A stretch of 64,000 nt of DNA. Origin: Devosia yakushimensis (lineage in GTDB: Bacteria > Pseudomonadota > Alphaproteobacteria > Rhizobiales > Devosiaceae). The translations under genes were made by a program, and so were the position numbers. The notes under the pieces were generated by a model. The model ran no database searches. It had not been told where the DNA came from and saw only the letters and a list, made by a program, of their open reading frames with translations. Shown here piece by piece: positions 41,253 to 49,951 of the stretch (position 1 is the first letter of the stretch; each line of letters starts with the position of its first letter). The stretch spans positions 1,674,001 through 1,738,000 of the forward strand of contig NZ_BSNG01000001.1 in assembly GCF_030159855.1 (NCBI RefSeq), written 5' to 3'.

Positions 41253-42872
41253 TCACGCCAAATCGCCAAGCTGAAATCCCGGCGGCAGCAGCGGCGCCCG
41301 GATTTCTCCACCAGAGCCAGCGGGAGACAATGCTTCCTCCTGCCGGCTCGAACAATCGTGCCGCGTGCAGAGCCGGCAACTCGGCCCCACCGGGACGTCG
41401 GAGGACAAGTCGGAGAGATCGAGGCCCGCGCCGTAAATGGTGCGATCGGCGTGCAGCACATCGCAGGCCAACATGATCGACGCCGTGGGGGCATGTTCAT
41501 GGAAAGAAGCTGTGCGGCGCTGCACCGTGCGCGCCAGGAAGAGATAGCGAGAACCATCGGAAAAGCGGACCACCTGCCGCACCGCCGCTTCGGGCGTGCG
41601 GAAGGCGCCATAGATGGCCCAGAGCGGGCAGGCATGGCCGCTATTGGGCAAGAGCAGCCCGGGCAGAGGAAAATGCTTGGTCAAGCGCCCCGCCGGATCT
41701 GAACGCAGAAAGCCGAATGGCACGCCCTCCTCCCCCGGGCGCCGCAGAGTAACCAGCCGCTGGGCCACCTGCTCGTAGCTGGCGTGATAAATCTGGCAGA
41801 GGTGGTCGATATCATAGGCGGCCACCTCGGCATCCCCGCGGAAGCGGCCATAGGGCAGGATCATGGCCCCGGCCAGATAGGAACCAAGCGCACGGGAGGC
41901 CAGCCGTCGGGCGACTGGCGAAGACAACCGCGCACTGGCCAATTGCTGCGCGATGATATCGGGCGCCGCCAATTCTCCGAACAGTCGCGCCAGCTGGAAC
42001 TGGCGGGTCGCCAGTCTCGTAGAGCCTTGCAGCCACATTGTGCGTTGCTCGCTATCGAAGCGATATTGCCCTGGAAACCCTTCCAGCGCCGTACCGCCGA
42101 CTTTGACCGTGACGCCAAAGCGTTCGCCGAGCATCTGCACGAGCGTTGCCATGCCAAAGGGGCCCAGTTGCTCGGCCTCGCTTCGCAGCGTGTCAGCGGC
42201 CGTCTCAAGCGCGGGAAAGTAATTGTTCTGCTCGATGAGCAGGTCGTCGATCTCGCGCGCCGGGGAGATGTCGCTTCTGTCGCGGCGGGCAATGTCGAAC
42301 TGGCCGATCAGATTGCGGGCCACATCGGTCAACGCCAGCGTTTCTCGACCGATAGCGGAGAGGAATTGCTGGCGCTCCTCCTCGGCCAGATCGGGAACAT
42401 CGGCGAGGATTTCCGCACTGGAGCGGATCGCCGTGACGCCCGACAATATCTGATGCAAGAACTGCGACAATATCGGGTCCGAGCGCAGGCGGTCGGCATA
42501 GGCATCTGCGCTGATCTGCGCCCCGCTATAGGCGCGATGCATGCGCGCCAGGGCGGCCGCGCTGGCCGGATATTGCGCCACCAATTCACGCCGCTCGTCG
42601 GGCCGGAAGGGCAGCGACTCAACCATGGGATCGGCAAAGGCCTCTTCGAGGTCCTGCAGCAGTTTCTGCTCGGCGCGGCCGGCCAGTTCGTCGATATCGA
42701 TGTGCAGATGCTGTGCGACACGGTTGAGCAGCGCCCCACCGATATCGCGCTTATTGTTCTCGATCAGGTTGAGATAGCTCGGCGAAATGCCGATCAGGCG
42801 CGCCAATGCGGCCTGCGAAATCTTCAATGATTTCCGGCGGCTGCTGATGCGAAAGCCGATTGGCGCGCGCAT
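41253..42872 (-). CDS. XRE-family ScfR/RamB-like regulator with HisKA-like insert
   Basis: 539 residues. HTH_3 domain at ~7-60 (ISQAALARLIGISPSYLNLI). Residues ~137-190 align with a HisKA dimerisation helix pair (FLHQILSGVTAIRSSAEIL, His140 at the H-box position). A degenerate IrrE-peptidase-like domain follows (RQFQLARLFGEL, no HExxH) with SYLAGAMILPYGRF. The C-terminal DUF2083-type region has cysteine motifs HACPLW and CRLCTRHDC. Related proteins (ScfR, RamB, PrpC-type) regulate acyl-CoA and central carbon genes. It diverges from the Liv-type transporter and could control it. Confidence 0.85.
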   Translation of the reverse strand: MRAPIGFRISSRRKSLKISQAALARLIGISPSYLNLIENNKRDIGGALLNRVAQHLHIDIDELAGRAEQKLLQDLEEAFADPMVESLPFRPDERRELVAQYPASAAALARMHRAYSGAQISADAYADRLRSDPILSQFLHQILSGVTAIRSSAEILADVPDLAEEERQQFLSAIGRETLALTDVARNLIGQFDIARRDRSDISPAREIDDLLIEQNNYFPALETAADTLRSEAEQLGPFGMATLVQMLGERFGVTVKVGGTALEGFPGQYRFDSEQRTMWLQGSTRLATRQFQLARLFGELAAPDIIAQQLASARLSSPVARRLASRALGSYLAGAMILPYGRFRGDAEVAAYDIDHLCQIYHASYEQVAQRLVTLRRPGEEGVPFGFLRSDPAGRLTKHFPLPGLLLPNSGHACPLWAIYGAFRTPEAAVRQVVRFSDGSRYLFLARTVQRRTASFHEHAPTASIMLACDVLHADRTIYGAGLDLSDLSSDVPVGPSCRLCTRHDCSSRQEEALSPAGSGGEIRAPLLPPGFQLGDLA

Positions 42873-42964
42873 ACGGGCTCCCCTCCCTGCCCGGCACCTG
42901 TCAATGAATTGACTATTATTTGGCCATGGCAGTTCAATTATTTACAGAATATTGCTGCAATTAC

Positions 42965-42984
42965 AATGCTGTATTGCCAGCATT
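42965..42984. promoter_or_regulatory. candidate operator between XRE regulator and Liv transporter
   Basis: AATGCTG (42965-42971) and CAGCATT (42978-42984) form a perfect inverted repeat with a 6-bp spacer. The surroundings are AT-rich with further TGCAATT/AATTGC-like words, typical of a regulator-binding promoter region. Confidence 0.45.
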
Positions 42985-43062
42985 TGCTGTCCTGACAAAT
43001 ACTTTCGCATGCGGTGAGCGTTCGGCCATGTACCGATGCCCCGCGCCAAAAGGAGGAAATCG

Positions 43063-44418
43063 ATGACAGTTATCAAGCGCGGCATCAGCCGTCGCCGTGT
43101 GCTGCAAACCGGCATGGCCGGCATTCTCGCGACCGGCGTGGCGCCGCTTATCTTCAGCCGCGGCGCCTGGGCGCAGGAATTCTGCAACAACCCCACCGGC
43201 GACACCGTTACCTTCGGCCTCAACCTGCCGCTGACCGGCGCCTATGCCGAAGAAGGCGCCGACGAGCAGAAGGCCTATCAGCTGGCCATCCAGCATCTCA
43301 ATGGCGAGGGCGATGGCGGGCTGATCAGCGTGCTGACTCCCACCGCACTCAAGGGCAATGGCGTGCTGGGCAAGAAGGTCGCCTTTGTGACCTCCGACAG
43401 CCAGACCAAGGCCGACGTTGCTCGTGCCGGCGCCACCCGCATGATCGAGCGCGATGGCGCGGTGATGATCACGGGCGGTTCCTCATCCGCCGAGGCTATT
43501 GCCGTGCAGGGCCTGTGCCAGGAAATGGGCGTCATCTTCATGGCGGGCCTCACCCATTCCAACGATACGACCGGCAAGGACAAGAAACGCTACGGCTTCC
43601 GCCACTTCTTCAATGCCTATCAGTCCGGCATTGGCCTGGCCCCCGCCATCGTCAACGAATATGGCGCCGACCGCCGGGCCTATCACCTCACCGCCGACTA
43701 TACCTGGGGCTGGACCCAGGAAGAGTCGATGAAGGCGGCGACGGAAAAGCTCGGCTGGGAGACCGTGCAGGCTGTCCGCACGCCACTGGGCGCGGCCGAT
43801 TTCTCGCAATATCTGACGCCGATCCTTAATTCGGGCGCCGACGTGCTGATCCTCAATCACTACGGCACCGACATGGTCAATTCGCTGACCCAGGCCGTGC
43901 AGTTCGGCATGCGTGACCGCCAGGCGAACGGCAAGGACTTCCAGATTGTCACCCCGCTCATCTCCGAGTTGATGGCCAAGGGTGCCGGCGACAACGTGAA
44001 GGGCATTTTCGGCACGTCGAACTGGCATTGGAACCTGCAGGACGCCGGCACGGTGGCTTTCACCAAGTCCTTCGGCGCAGCCTATGGCACTCCGCCCTCC
44101 CAGGCAGCCCACACCGCCTATGTGCAGGCCCTGCTCTATGCCGACGCCGTCGAGCGCGCAGGCACCTTCTATCCACCCGAGGTCATCAAGGCGCTGGAAG
44201 GCTTCGAATTCGACGGCATGGGTAATGGCCCCACGCTGTACCGCGCCGAAGATCACCAGTGCATCAAGAACGTTCTGGTCGTCCGGGGCAATGAGAGCCC
44301 GACCAGCGAGTTCGACGTGCTCAACATCGTGCAGGAAATCCCGCGTGAAGAAGTGGCCTATGACCCGGCCATGTTCGGCGGCGATCTCGGCCCGGCAGAA
44401 CCCGTGCCCATGTGCTGA
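43063..44418 (+). CDS. branched-chain amino acid family ABC substrate-binding protein
   Basis: 451 residues. Tat-type signal peptide (SRRRVLQTGMAGILATG) ending near AWAQ. The type I periplasmic-binding fold (Peripla_BP_6) shows FGLNLPLTGAYAEEG, MITGGSSSAEAIAVQGLCQE and LTADYTWGW. ATG at 43063 follows AGGAGGAAATCG. The ligand may be an amino acid, amide or aromatic acid; the sequence does not decide. The first gene of a five-gene transporter operon, followed by a strong hairpin. Confidence 0.9.
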   Translation: MTVIKRGISRRRVLQTGMAGILATGVAPLIFSRGAWAQEFCNNPTGDTVTFGLNLPLTGAYAEEGADEQKAYQLAIQHLNGEGDGGLISVLTPTALKGNGVLGKKVAFVTSDSQTKADVARAGATRMIERDGAVMITGGSSSAEAIAVQGLCQEMGVIFMAGLTHSNDTTGKDKKRYGFRHFFNAYQSGIGLAPAIVNEYGADRRAYHLTADYTWGWTQEESMKAATEKLGWETVQAVRTPLGAADFSQYLTPILNSGADVLILNHYGTDMVNSLTQAVQFGMRDRQANGKDFQIVTPLISELMAKGAGDNVKGIFGTSNWHWNLQDAGTVAFTKSFGAAYGTPPSQAAHTAYVQALLYADAVERAGTFYPPEVIKALEGFEFDGMGNGPTLYRAEDHQCIKNVLVVRGNESPTSEFDVLNIVQEIPREEVAYDPAMFGGDLGPAEPVPMC

Positions 44419-44423
44419 TCGAT

Positions 44424-44453
44424 AGCGGCCCGCCCTAAACCGGGCGGGCCGCT
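44424..44453 (+). terminator. intercistronic hairpin after Liv binding-protein gene
   Basis: AGCGGCCCGCCC (44424-44435) and GGGCGGGCCGCT (44442-44453): a perfect 12-bp stem with a 6-base loop. A short TCTTGCTT follows, so partial termination or 3'-end protection is likely, giving excess binding protein over the membrane subunits. Confidence 0.7.
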
Positions 44454-44474
44454 GTCTTGCTTGGGAAGCAGAAC

Positions 44475-45506
44475 ATGTTCGAAGTCATTTTCCTGCAGTT
44501 CCTCAACGGACTGGACAAGGGCGGCGCCTATGCCCTGATCGCGCTGGGGCTGACCCTGGTGTTCGGCACACTGGGCGTCGTCAATTTCGCGCATGGCGCG
44601 CTGTTCATGCTCGGGGCGTTCTGTGCCGTCATGGTGCGGCAGTTCCTGACGCTTGAAACCGTCACCATCGATCCGGAGAAGCTATCACCCTGGGGTTCGC
44701 CACTCGAAGTGCGCGAACCGCTGGTGCAGGCCTGGTTCGGAGACTGGGGCGCCGTGCTGGTAAATTACTCGGTCCCCGTGTCGCTGCTCATCACCATTCC
44801 GATCATGCTGCTGGTTGGTGTTGCGCTGGAACGCGGCATCATCAAGCACTTCTACAAACGCCCGCATGCCGAACAGATTCTTGTGACTTTTGGCCTCGCC
44901 ATTGTGGCTCAAGAAGTCATCAAATCGGTCTTCGGGCCCAATCCCATCCCGCAGCCCATGCCGGCCGACCTGCGCGGCGCGGCCGATATCGGCGCGTGGC
45001 TGGGCATGCAGGCGGGAGTCATCACCTACCCCATCTGGCGGCTGGTCTATTTCCTGTTCGCCGCCGTCATCATCGGTGGAGTTTTCGCCTTCCTGCAATT
45101 CACCACATTCGGCATGGTGGTGCGCGCGGGCATGGCCGATCGGGAAACCGTTGGGCTGCTCGGCATCAATATAGACCGGCGCTTCACCATCATGTTCGGC
45201 CTGGCCGCCGTGGTCGCGGGCATGGCGGGCGTCATGTATACGCCCCTGCTCCCGCCCAATTATCACATCGGCATGGACTTCCTGGTCCTGAGCTTCGTCG
45301 TCGTGGTCGTGGGCGGCATGGGTTCGTTGCCCGGCGCGGTCGCGGCGGGGTTCCTGCTGGGTATTTTGCAATCGTTCGCCTCGCTGACGCAGGTCAAGGC
45401 GCTCATTCCCGGCATCGACCAGATCATCATCTACCTGGTCGCCGTCATTGTTCTACTGGTGCGTCCGCGTGGCCTGTTCGGCCGGCGCGGCGTGATGGAG
45501 GCCTAG
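44475..45506 (+). CDS. livH: branched-chain amino acid family ABC permease LivH-type
   Basis: 343 residues, about eight membrane helices. LivH hallmarks: FLNGLDKGGAYALIALGLTL, FGTLGVVNFAHGALFMLGAF and VVVVGGMGSLPGAVAAGFLL. ATG at 44475 with GGAAG upstream. Paired with LivM 1 bp downstream. Confidence 0.92.
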   Translation: MFEVIFLQFLNGLDKGGAYALIALGLTLVFGTLGVVNFAHGALFMLGAFCAVMVRQFLTLETVTIDPEKLSPWGSPLEVREPLVQAWFGDWGAVLVNYSVPVSLLITIPIMLLVGVALERGIIKHFYKRPHAEQILVTFGLAIVAQEVIKSVFGPNPIPQPMPADLRGAADIGAWLGMQAGVITYPIWRLVYFLFAAVIIGGVFAFLQFTTFGMVVRAGMADRETVGLLGINIDRRFTIMFGLAAVVAGMAGVMYTPLLPPNYHIGMDFLVLSFVVVVVGGMGSLPGAVAAGFLLGILQSFASLTQVKALIPGIDQIIIYLVAVIVLLVRPRGLFGRRGVMEA

Positions 45507-45507
45507 C

Positions 45508-46647
45508 ATGTTGGCCATGCCTCGCAAGGATATGCTGCTGTTTCTCGGCTTTGCCATTGTCGTGCTGGCCATGCCGATCTGGCTGCAGCCATTCGGCGCC
45601 GCCTATCCCGACCTGCTGAACCGCTTCACGATCTTTGCCATCTTCGCGGTCGGCTTCAACATTCTCTTCGGGCTGACCGGCTATCTGAGCTTCGGCCATG
45701 CGGCCTTTTTCGGCGTCGGCTCCTATGCGGCGGTCTGGTCGTTCAAGCTGCTCAGCATGGATGCCGTTCCGGCCATGATCTTTGCCATCGTGGTCTCGGG
45801 CATTTTTGCCCTGGCCATTGGCTATGTCAGCCTGCGGCGCTCGGGAATCTACTTTTCCATCCTGACGCTGGCCTTTGCGCAGATGAGCTACAATCTCGCC
45901 TATTCGGTGCTGACGCCGATCACCAACGGCGAGACCGGCTTGCAGCTCACCCTTGCCGACCCGCGGTATCTCGATCGAGCTTTCTCGGCCGCCCCGGCGG
46001 GACTGCCCTCACCCACGCTGTTTGGGGCTCCGCTTACGGGCTATGCCGGCTTCTATTTCTGTGCCGGCTTCCTGATCATCGCCTTCTTCATTGCCCAGCG
46101 CATCACCGGCTCGCCCTTCGGCATGATGCTCAAGGGTATCAAGTCCAATCAGACGCGGATGAACTATACCGGCTTCAACACCAAGCCCTATACCCTGGCA
46201 GCCTTCGTCATTTCGGGCATGTATGCGGGCCTTGCCGGTGCCCTGCTCGCCATTACCGACCCGCTTGCCGGCGCCGAACGCATGCAATGGACCGCTTCGG
46301 GCGAAGTGGTGCTCATGACCATCCTGGGCGGCGCAGGAACGCTCGTGGGCCCGGTGATCGGGGCCTGGCTGATCAAATATTTCGAGAACATCTTCTCGGC
46401 CATCAACGACAGCATCCTCACCCGCTTTTTCGCCTTCCTGCCGGAAGGGGCCGATCATGTCGCGGTAAAGATCGTGAGCAAATTCGTCGGCGAAGGCTGG
46501 TTCCTCACGCTGGGCCTGGTCTTTGTGCTGATCGTCGTCTTCCTGCCCGGCGGCATCATGGAAGGCGTGCGGCGGATCGCGGCATTGTTCAACCGCACCA
46601 ACAAAACGCCGCGGCACACGCCCGCCCAAGTGCAGCCTGCAGAATAG
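45508..46647 (+). CDS. livM: branched-chain amino acid family ABC permease LivM-type
   Basis: 379 residues, about nine membrane segments. NILFGLTGYLSFGHAAFFGV and GEVVLMTILGGAGTLVGPVI are family signatures. Starts 1 bp after livH. Hydrophilic C-terminal tail (NRTNKTPRHTPAQVQPAE). Confidence 0.92.
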   Translation: MLAMPRKDMLLFLGFAIVVLAMPIWLQPFGAAYPDLLNRFTIFAIFAVGFNILFGLTGYLSFGHAAFFGVGSYAAVWSFKLLSMDAVPAMIFAIVVSGIFALAIGYVSLRRSGIYFSILTLAFAQMSYNLAYSVLTPITNGETGLQLTLADPRYLDRAFSAAPAGLPSPTLFGAPLTGYAGFYFCAGFLIIAFFIAQRITGSPFGMMLKGIKSNQTRMNYTGFNTKPYTLAAFVISGMYAGLAGALLAITDPLAGAERMQWTASGEVVLMTILGGAGTLVGPVIGAWLIKYFENIFSAINDSILTRFFAFLPEGADHVAVKIVSKFVGEGWFLTLGLVFVLIVVFLPGGIMEGVRRIAALFNRTNKTPRHTPAQVQPAE

Positions 46648-46658
46648 GAAGAGCCAAA

Positions 46659-47423
46659 ATGACCATTCCAAATGTCGTTCTGCATGTTGCCGACGTTCAC
46701 AAGCGCTTCGGCGGGCTGCATGCCCTGGCCGATATCGACCTGCAGGTGGAAGAAGGCCAGACCCACGCCATTATCGGCCCCAATGGGGCGGGCAAATCGA
46801 CCCTGCTCAACGTCATTATCGGCAAGCTCGCGCCAACCAGTGGCACGGTGGTATTCGACGGCGCGGTGCTGACCGGCCGCAAGCCGTTCGAAATCAACCA
46901 GCTCGGCATCGCCCGGGTGTTCCAGACGCCGGAAATCTTCTCCGATCTCAGCGTGCTGCACAATGTGATGATCCCGGCGCTGGCCAAGCGCGATGGCGCG
47001 TTCAAGCTCAATATGCTGCGCTCGCTCGACAGCGAAACCGGCATTCGCGCCGAGGCGCAGGACATGCTGGAGGATGTGGGCATGACCAGCCGTCGCGATA
47101 TGGCGGCGGGCAGTCTGAGCCGCGGCGACAAGCGGCGGATGGAACTGGCCATGTGCCTGATCCAGCATCCGCGCCTGCTGCTGCTCGACGAGCCAACAGC
47201 CGGCATGAGCCGCCATGACACCAATACCACCATCGAATTGCTCAAGAAGATCAAGAGCCGCGGCATGACCAAGGTGATCATCGAGCACGACATGCATGTG
47301 GTGTTCTCGCTGGCCGACAAGATCTCGGTGCTGGCGCAGGGGCGGATCATCGCCGATGGCACGCCCGACCAGGTGCGAGGCAATCCCAAGGTGCAGGAAG
47401 CCTATCTCGGAGGGACCCATTGA
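46659..47423 (+). CDS. livG: branched-chain amino acid family ABC ATPase LivG-type
   Basis: 254 residues. Walker A GPNGAGKST, the LivG-type loop GIARVFQTPEIFSDLSV, a signature region reading LSRGDKRRMELAM (Ser-Arg-Gly-Asp in place of SGGQ), Walker B LLLLDEPTAG, and H-loop IEHDM. ATG at 46659 has GGAAGAG upstream; the frame to 46287 is a shadow of livM. Its stop overlaps livF (TGATG). Confidence 0.92.
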   Translation: MTIPNVVLHVADVHKRFGGLHALADIDLQVEEGQTHAIIGPNGAGKSTLLNVIIGKLAPTSGTVVFDGAVLTGRKPFEINQLGIARVFQTPEIFSDLSVLHNVMIPALAKRDGAFKLNMLRSLDSETGIRAEAQDMLEDVGMTSRRDMAAGSLSRGDKRRMELAMCLIQHPRLLLLDEPTAGMSRHDTNTTIELLKKIKSRGMTKVIIEHDMHVVFSLADKISVLAQGRIIADGTPDQVRGNPKVQEAYLGGTH

Positions 47424-48193
47424 TGAGCGCAATCGCCATGGAGACCCAAATCGTCAGCAACAGCCAAGCCGCCAGCATCGAAACGACAAGACCATTCTTC
47501 TCCGTGCGCGACATGCATGCCTATTACGGCGAGAGCTACATCGTGCAGGGCGTGTCGCTCGATGTGCGGCAGGGCGAAATCCTGGCTCTGCTCGGCCGCA
47601 ATGGCGCCGGCAAGACCTCCACCCTGCGCACCATCGCCCGCACCGACGACCCACAGATGCGGCAGGGCGAAATCTGGCTCGATGGCAAACCTGTCCACCA
47701 GATGAAGAGTTTTGAGGCCGCGCGCGCCGGCATCCAGCTCGTTCCCGAAGACCGGCGCATCATTGCCGGCTTGACCGTCGAGGAGAATATCACACTCGCC
47801 AAGGTCGCCCCCGGCAATGGCTGGAGCCTTGAGCAGATCTACCAGAGCTTTCCGCGGCTGGCCGAGCGGCGCAAGCAGGAGGGCGTCACGCTATCGGGTG
47901 GTGAGCAGCAGATGCTCGCCATTGCCCGGGCCTTGGCGCGCGATCTCAAGCTCCTCCTGCTCGACGAGCCCTATGAGGGGCTGGCGCCGGTGATCGTCCA
48001 GGAAATCGAACGTATTCTGCATTCAATCAAGCCGCTGGGCATCACCACCATCATTGTCGAGCAAAATGCCGTCGCCGCGCTCAAGCTGGCCGACCGGGCG
48101 GTCATCCTGGATACCGGCGAAGTCGCCTTTTCCGGTACCGCCAAGGAGGTTCTGGATAACACCGACCTGCGCCACGAATATCTGGCGATCTGA
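47423..48193 (+). CDS. livF: branched-chain amino acid family ABC ATPase LivF-type
   Basis: 256 residues. A ~20-residue N-terminal extension precedes the fold (FFSVRDMHAYYGESYIVQGV). Walker A GRNGAGKTS, LivF-type LVPEDRRIIAGLTVEENI, signature LSGGEQQMLAIARAL, Walker B LLLLDEPYEGL, and IVEQN. ATG at 47423 shares one base with the livG stop. Last gene of the transporter operon. Confidence 0.92.
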   Translation: MSAIAMETQIVSNSQAASIETTRPFFSVRDMHAYYGESYIVQGVSLDVRQGEILALLGRNGAGKTSTLRTIARTDDPQMRQGEIWLDGKPVHQMKSFEAARAGIQLVPEDRRIIAGLTVEENITLAKVAPGNGWSLEQIYQSFPRLAERRKQEGVTLSGGEQQMLAIARALARDLKLLLLDEPYEGLAPVIVQEIERILHSIKPLGITTIIVEQNAVAALKLADRAVILDTGEVAFSGTAKEVLDNTDLRHEYLAI

Positions 48194-48217
48194 TTTCGGC
48201 CGCAAGGCCGTTCGTTC

Positions 48218-48284
48218 TACCCTGGGTCTTTCGACTCAAAGGCATTCCGCCGATTTCACCTCTCCCATCGGGAGGCCCAGGGTA
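48218..48284. terminator. compound palindrome / bidirectional terminator region
   Basis: Outer arms TACCCTGGG (48218-48226) and CCCAGGGTA (48276-48284) enclose a small CTCCC-atc-GGGAG hairpin. It separates convergent livF and pxpA. T-runs are short, so termination efficiency is unsure. Confidence 0.45.
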
Positions 48285-48287
48285 AAC

Positions 48288-49049
48288 TCACGCCGTCGGC
48301 GGTTCTGGCGGCTGCGCCGCAATCTCGATCCCTTCGCCTTCCAGGGCATCGCGCACTTCCCGCACCAGGTCGACTGCGCCGGGCGTGTCGCCATGGAGAC
48401 AGATCGAGCGGGCCGACGATTTCAGCACCGTTCCGTCGATTGCAACCAATTCGCCCTTCTGGGCCAGGCGCAGGCAGCGCTCGATCACCATATCGGTGTC
48501 ATGCAGCACCGCGCCTTCCTGGTTGCGCGGCACCAGCAGGCCTTCAGCCGTATACGCGCGGTCGGCATAGGCCTCCCGGATCAGGGGCATGCCCACGGCC
48601 TTCGCCGCCCGCACCTGCTGGCTATTGTCCAGCGCCAACACAGCCATTTTGGGGTTCATGGCCTGGATCGTGGAGAATATCCCGACCGCAAAAGCCAGTT
48701 CTTCGGCCGTCTGGTTGGCCAAAGCGCCATGTAGCTTCACATAGGCCAGCGGCACGCCCACCTCGTCGGCGATGAAGCGAACCAGGAATAGTTGCGAGCG
48801 AATCTGCCCCAGCAATTGATCGAGCGGCATGACGACGCGAAAGCGTCCAAACCGCTTGGGATCGGCATAGCCGGGATGGGCCCCTGCCCGCACACCGCGC
48901 GCCTTGCAGGTCCTCAGAATATGCCGGATGGTCGGGGCATCGCCGGCGTGGCCGCCACAGGCGATGGAGGCGCTCGATACGACGGACAACAGGTCGTCAT
49001 CGGTCCCCATGCCCTCTCCGAGGTCGGCATTGAGATCGATCGTCGTCAT
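48288..49049 (-). CDS. pxpA: 5-oxoprolinase subunit A (LamB/YcsF family)
   Basis: 253 residues. TIDLNADLGEGMG, SIACGGHAGDA, GVRAGAHPGYADP and FGRFRV are diagnostic of LamB/YcsF proteins. With PxpB and PxpC it forms the ATP-dependent enzyme that opens 5-oxoproline to glutamate in the cytoplasm. ATG overlaps the pxpC stop (ATGA). Gene order on the minus strand is B-C-A. Confidence 0.93.
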   Translation of the reverse strand: MTTIDLNADLGEGMGTDDDLLSVVSSASIACGGHAGDAPTIRHILRTCKARGVRAGAHPGYADPKRFGRFRVVMPLDQLLGQIRSQLFLVRFIADEVGVPLAYVKLHGALANQTAEELAFAVGIFSTIQAMNPKMAVLALDNSQQVRAAKAVGMPLIREAYADRAYTAEGLLVPRNQEGAVLHDTDMVIERCLRLAQKGELVAIDGTVLKSSARSICLHGDTPGAVDLVREVRDALEGEGIEIAAQPPEPPTA

Positions 49050-49951
49050 GGCTGGCCGCTCCTCAGTAAGTGGAGGGCATGCTCCACGGTGATGGACTGG
49101 AAAGCAACCGGGCTGCCGGGCCGCATTTGCGCAAACCTGTCGAAATCGACGCTTGCGATGGTCGCAATGCGCGGATAGCCGCCCGTGGGTTGATGGTCGC
49201 GCATCAGAACGACGGGCGTGCCGTCACCCATGATCTGAATATCGCCGGGCACAACCGCGTCCGACACAAGCGAAAGCGCCTTGGTGGCGGCGAAAACCCC
49301 GGCAGAATCGCCCAGCCGCACCCCCATGCGGTCCATCTGCGCGGCGATCGTGAAATTGCTGTCCAGAAAGCGCTGGCGCAGCGCGTTGCCGAACATGTCG
49401 GCGTGCAGGCCCCAGACGACGCGAATGGGCGCATCATCCTGCTTTGGTTCGACAATATTCCCCGTCGCGGCCGGTCCGGTATTTCCCAATGCCAAGGTGT
49501 CACCGGCTCTTAGCGCACGGCCATCAAGGCCACCAATCATGGCTCGCGTGCTGGTCGAGAGGCTTCCCATCACCAATGGTAGATCGAAATTTCGCTCGAA
49601 TCGCAGATAGCCGTAATTGCCCCTTGCACCCGGCGTGATGGAGAGGCGGTCGCCGGCCCTCAGATCGACCCGGCCAGGCCAGGCGATTGGCGCGCCGTTG
49701 TGCAAGGCCTTGAAATCGCCTCCCGCCACGCCGGCACTGCAGCGTCCGCCGCTCACAGCGACGTCGATGCCCGCCGTAGTGAACTCGATGGCGCCATTGC
49801 TCTGCGCGCCAGCCAATATCCCCGCCACGTGGTAGGCGCTGCCATCCATGGCTCCCGAGGCACTGATGCCATGCGAGAGCATGCCGAAGCGTCCAGCATC
49901 CTGAATGGTGCTGAGCGGGGCGGCGCGGGTAATGGTCAGAAGTGCGCTCAT
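49046..49951 (-). CDS. pxpC: 5-oxoprolinase subunit C (biotin-dependent carboxyltransferase-like)
   Basis: 301 residues. Family features: STIQDAGRFGMLSHGISASG, GRCSAGVAGGDFKALHNG, YGYLRFERNF, and GDIQIMGDGTPVVLMRDHQP followed by TGGYP. ATG at 49951 overlaps the pxpB stop by 4 bp; the open frame to 50179 is a shadow of pxpB. Some relatives act on urea or allophanate, but the complete BCA set argues for 5-oxoprolinase. Confidence 0.92.
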   Translation of the reverse strand: MSALLTITRAAPLSTIQDAGRFGMLSHGISASGAMDGSAYHVAGILAGAQSNGAIEFTTAGIDVAVSGGRCSAGVAGGDFKALHNGAPIAWPGRVDLRAGDRLSITPGARGNYGYLRFERNFDLPLVMGSLSTSTRAMIGGLDGRALRAGDTLALGNTGPAATGNIVEPKQDDAPIRVVWGLHADMFGNALRQRFLDSNFTIAAQMDRMGVRLGDSAGVFAATKALSLVSDAVVPGDIQIMGDGTPVVLMRDHQPTGGYPRIATIASVDFDRFAQMRPGSPVAFQSITVEHALHLLRSGQP

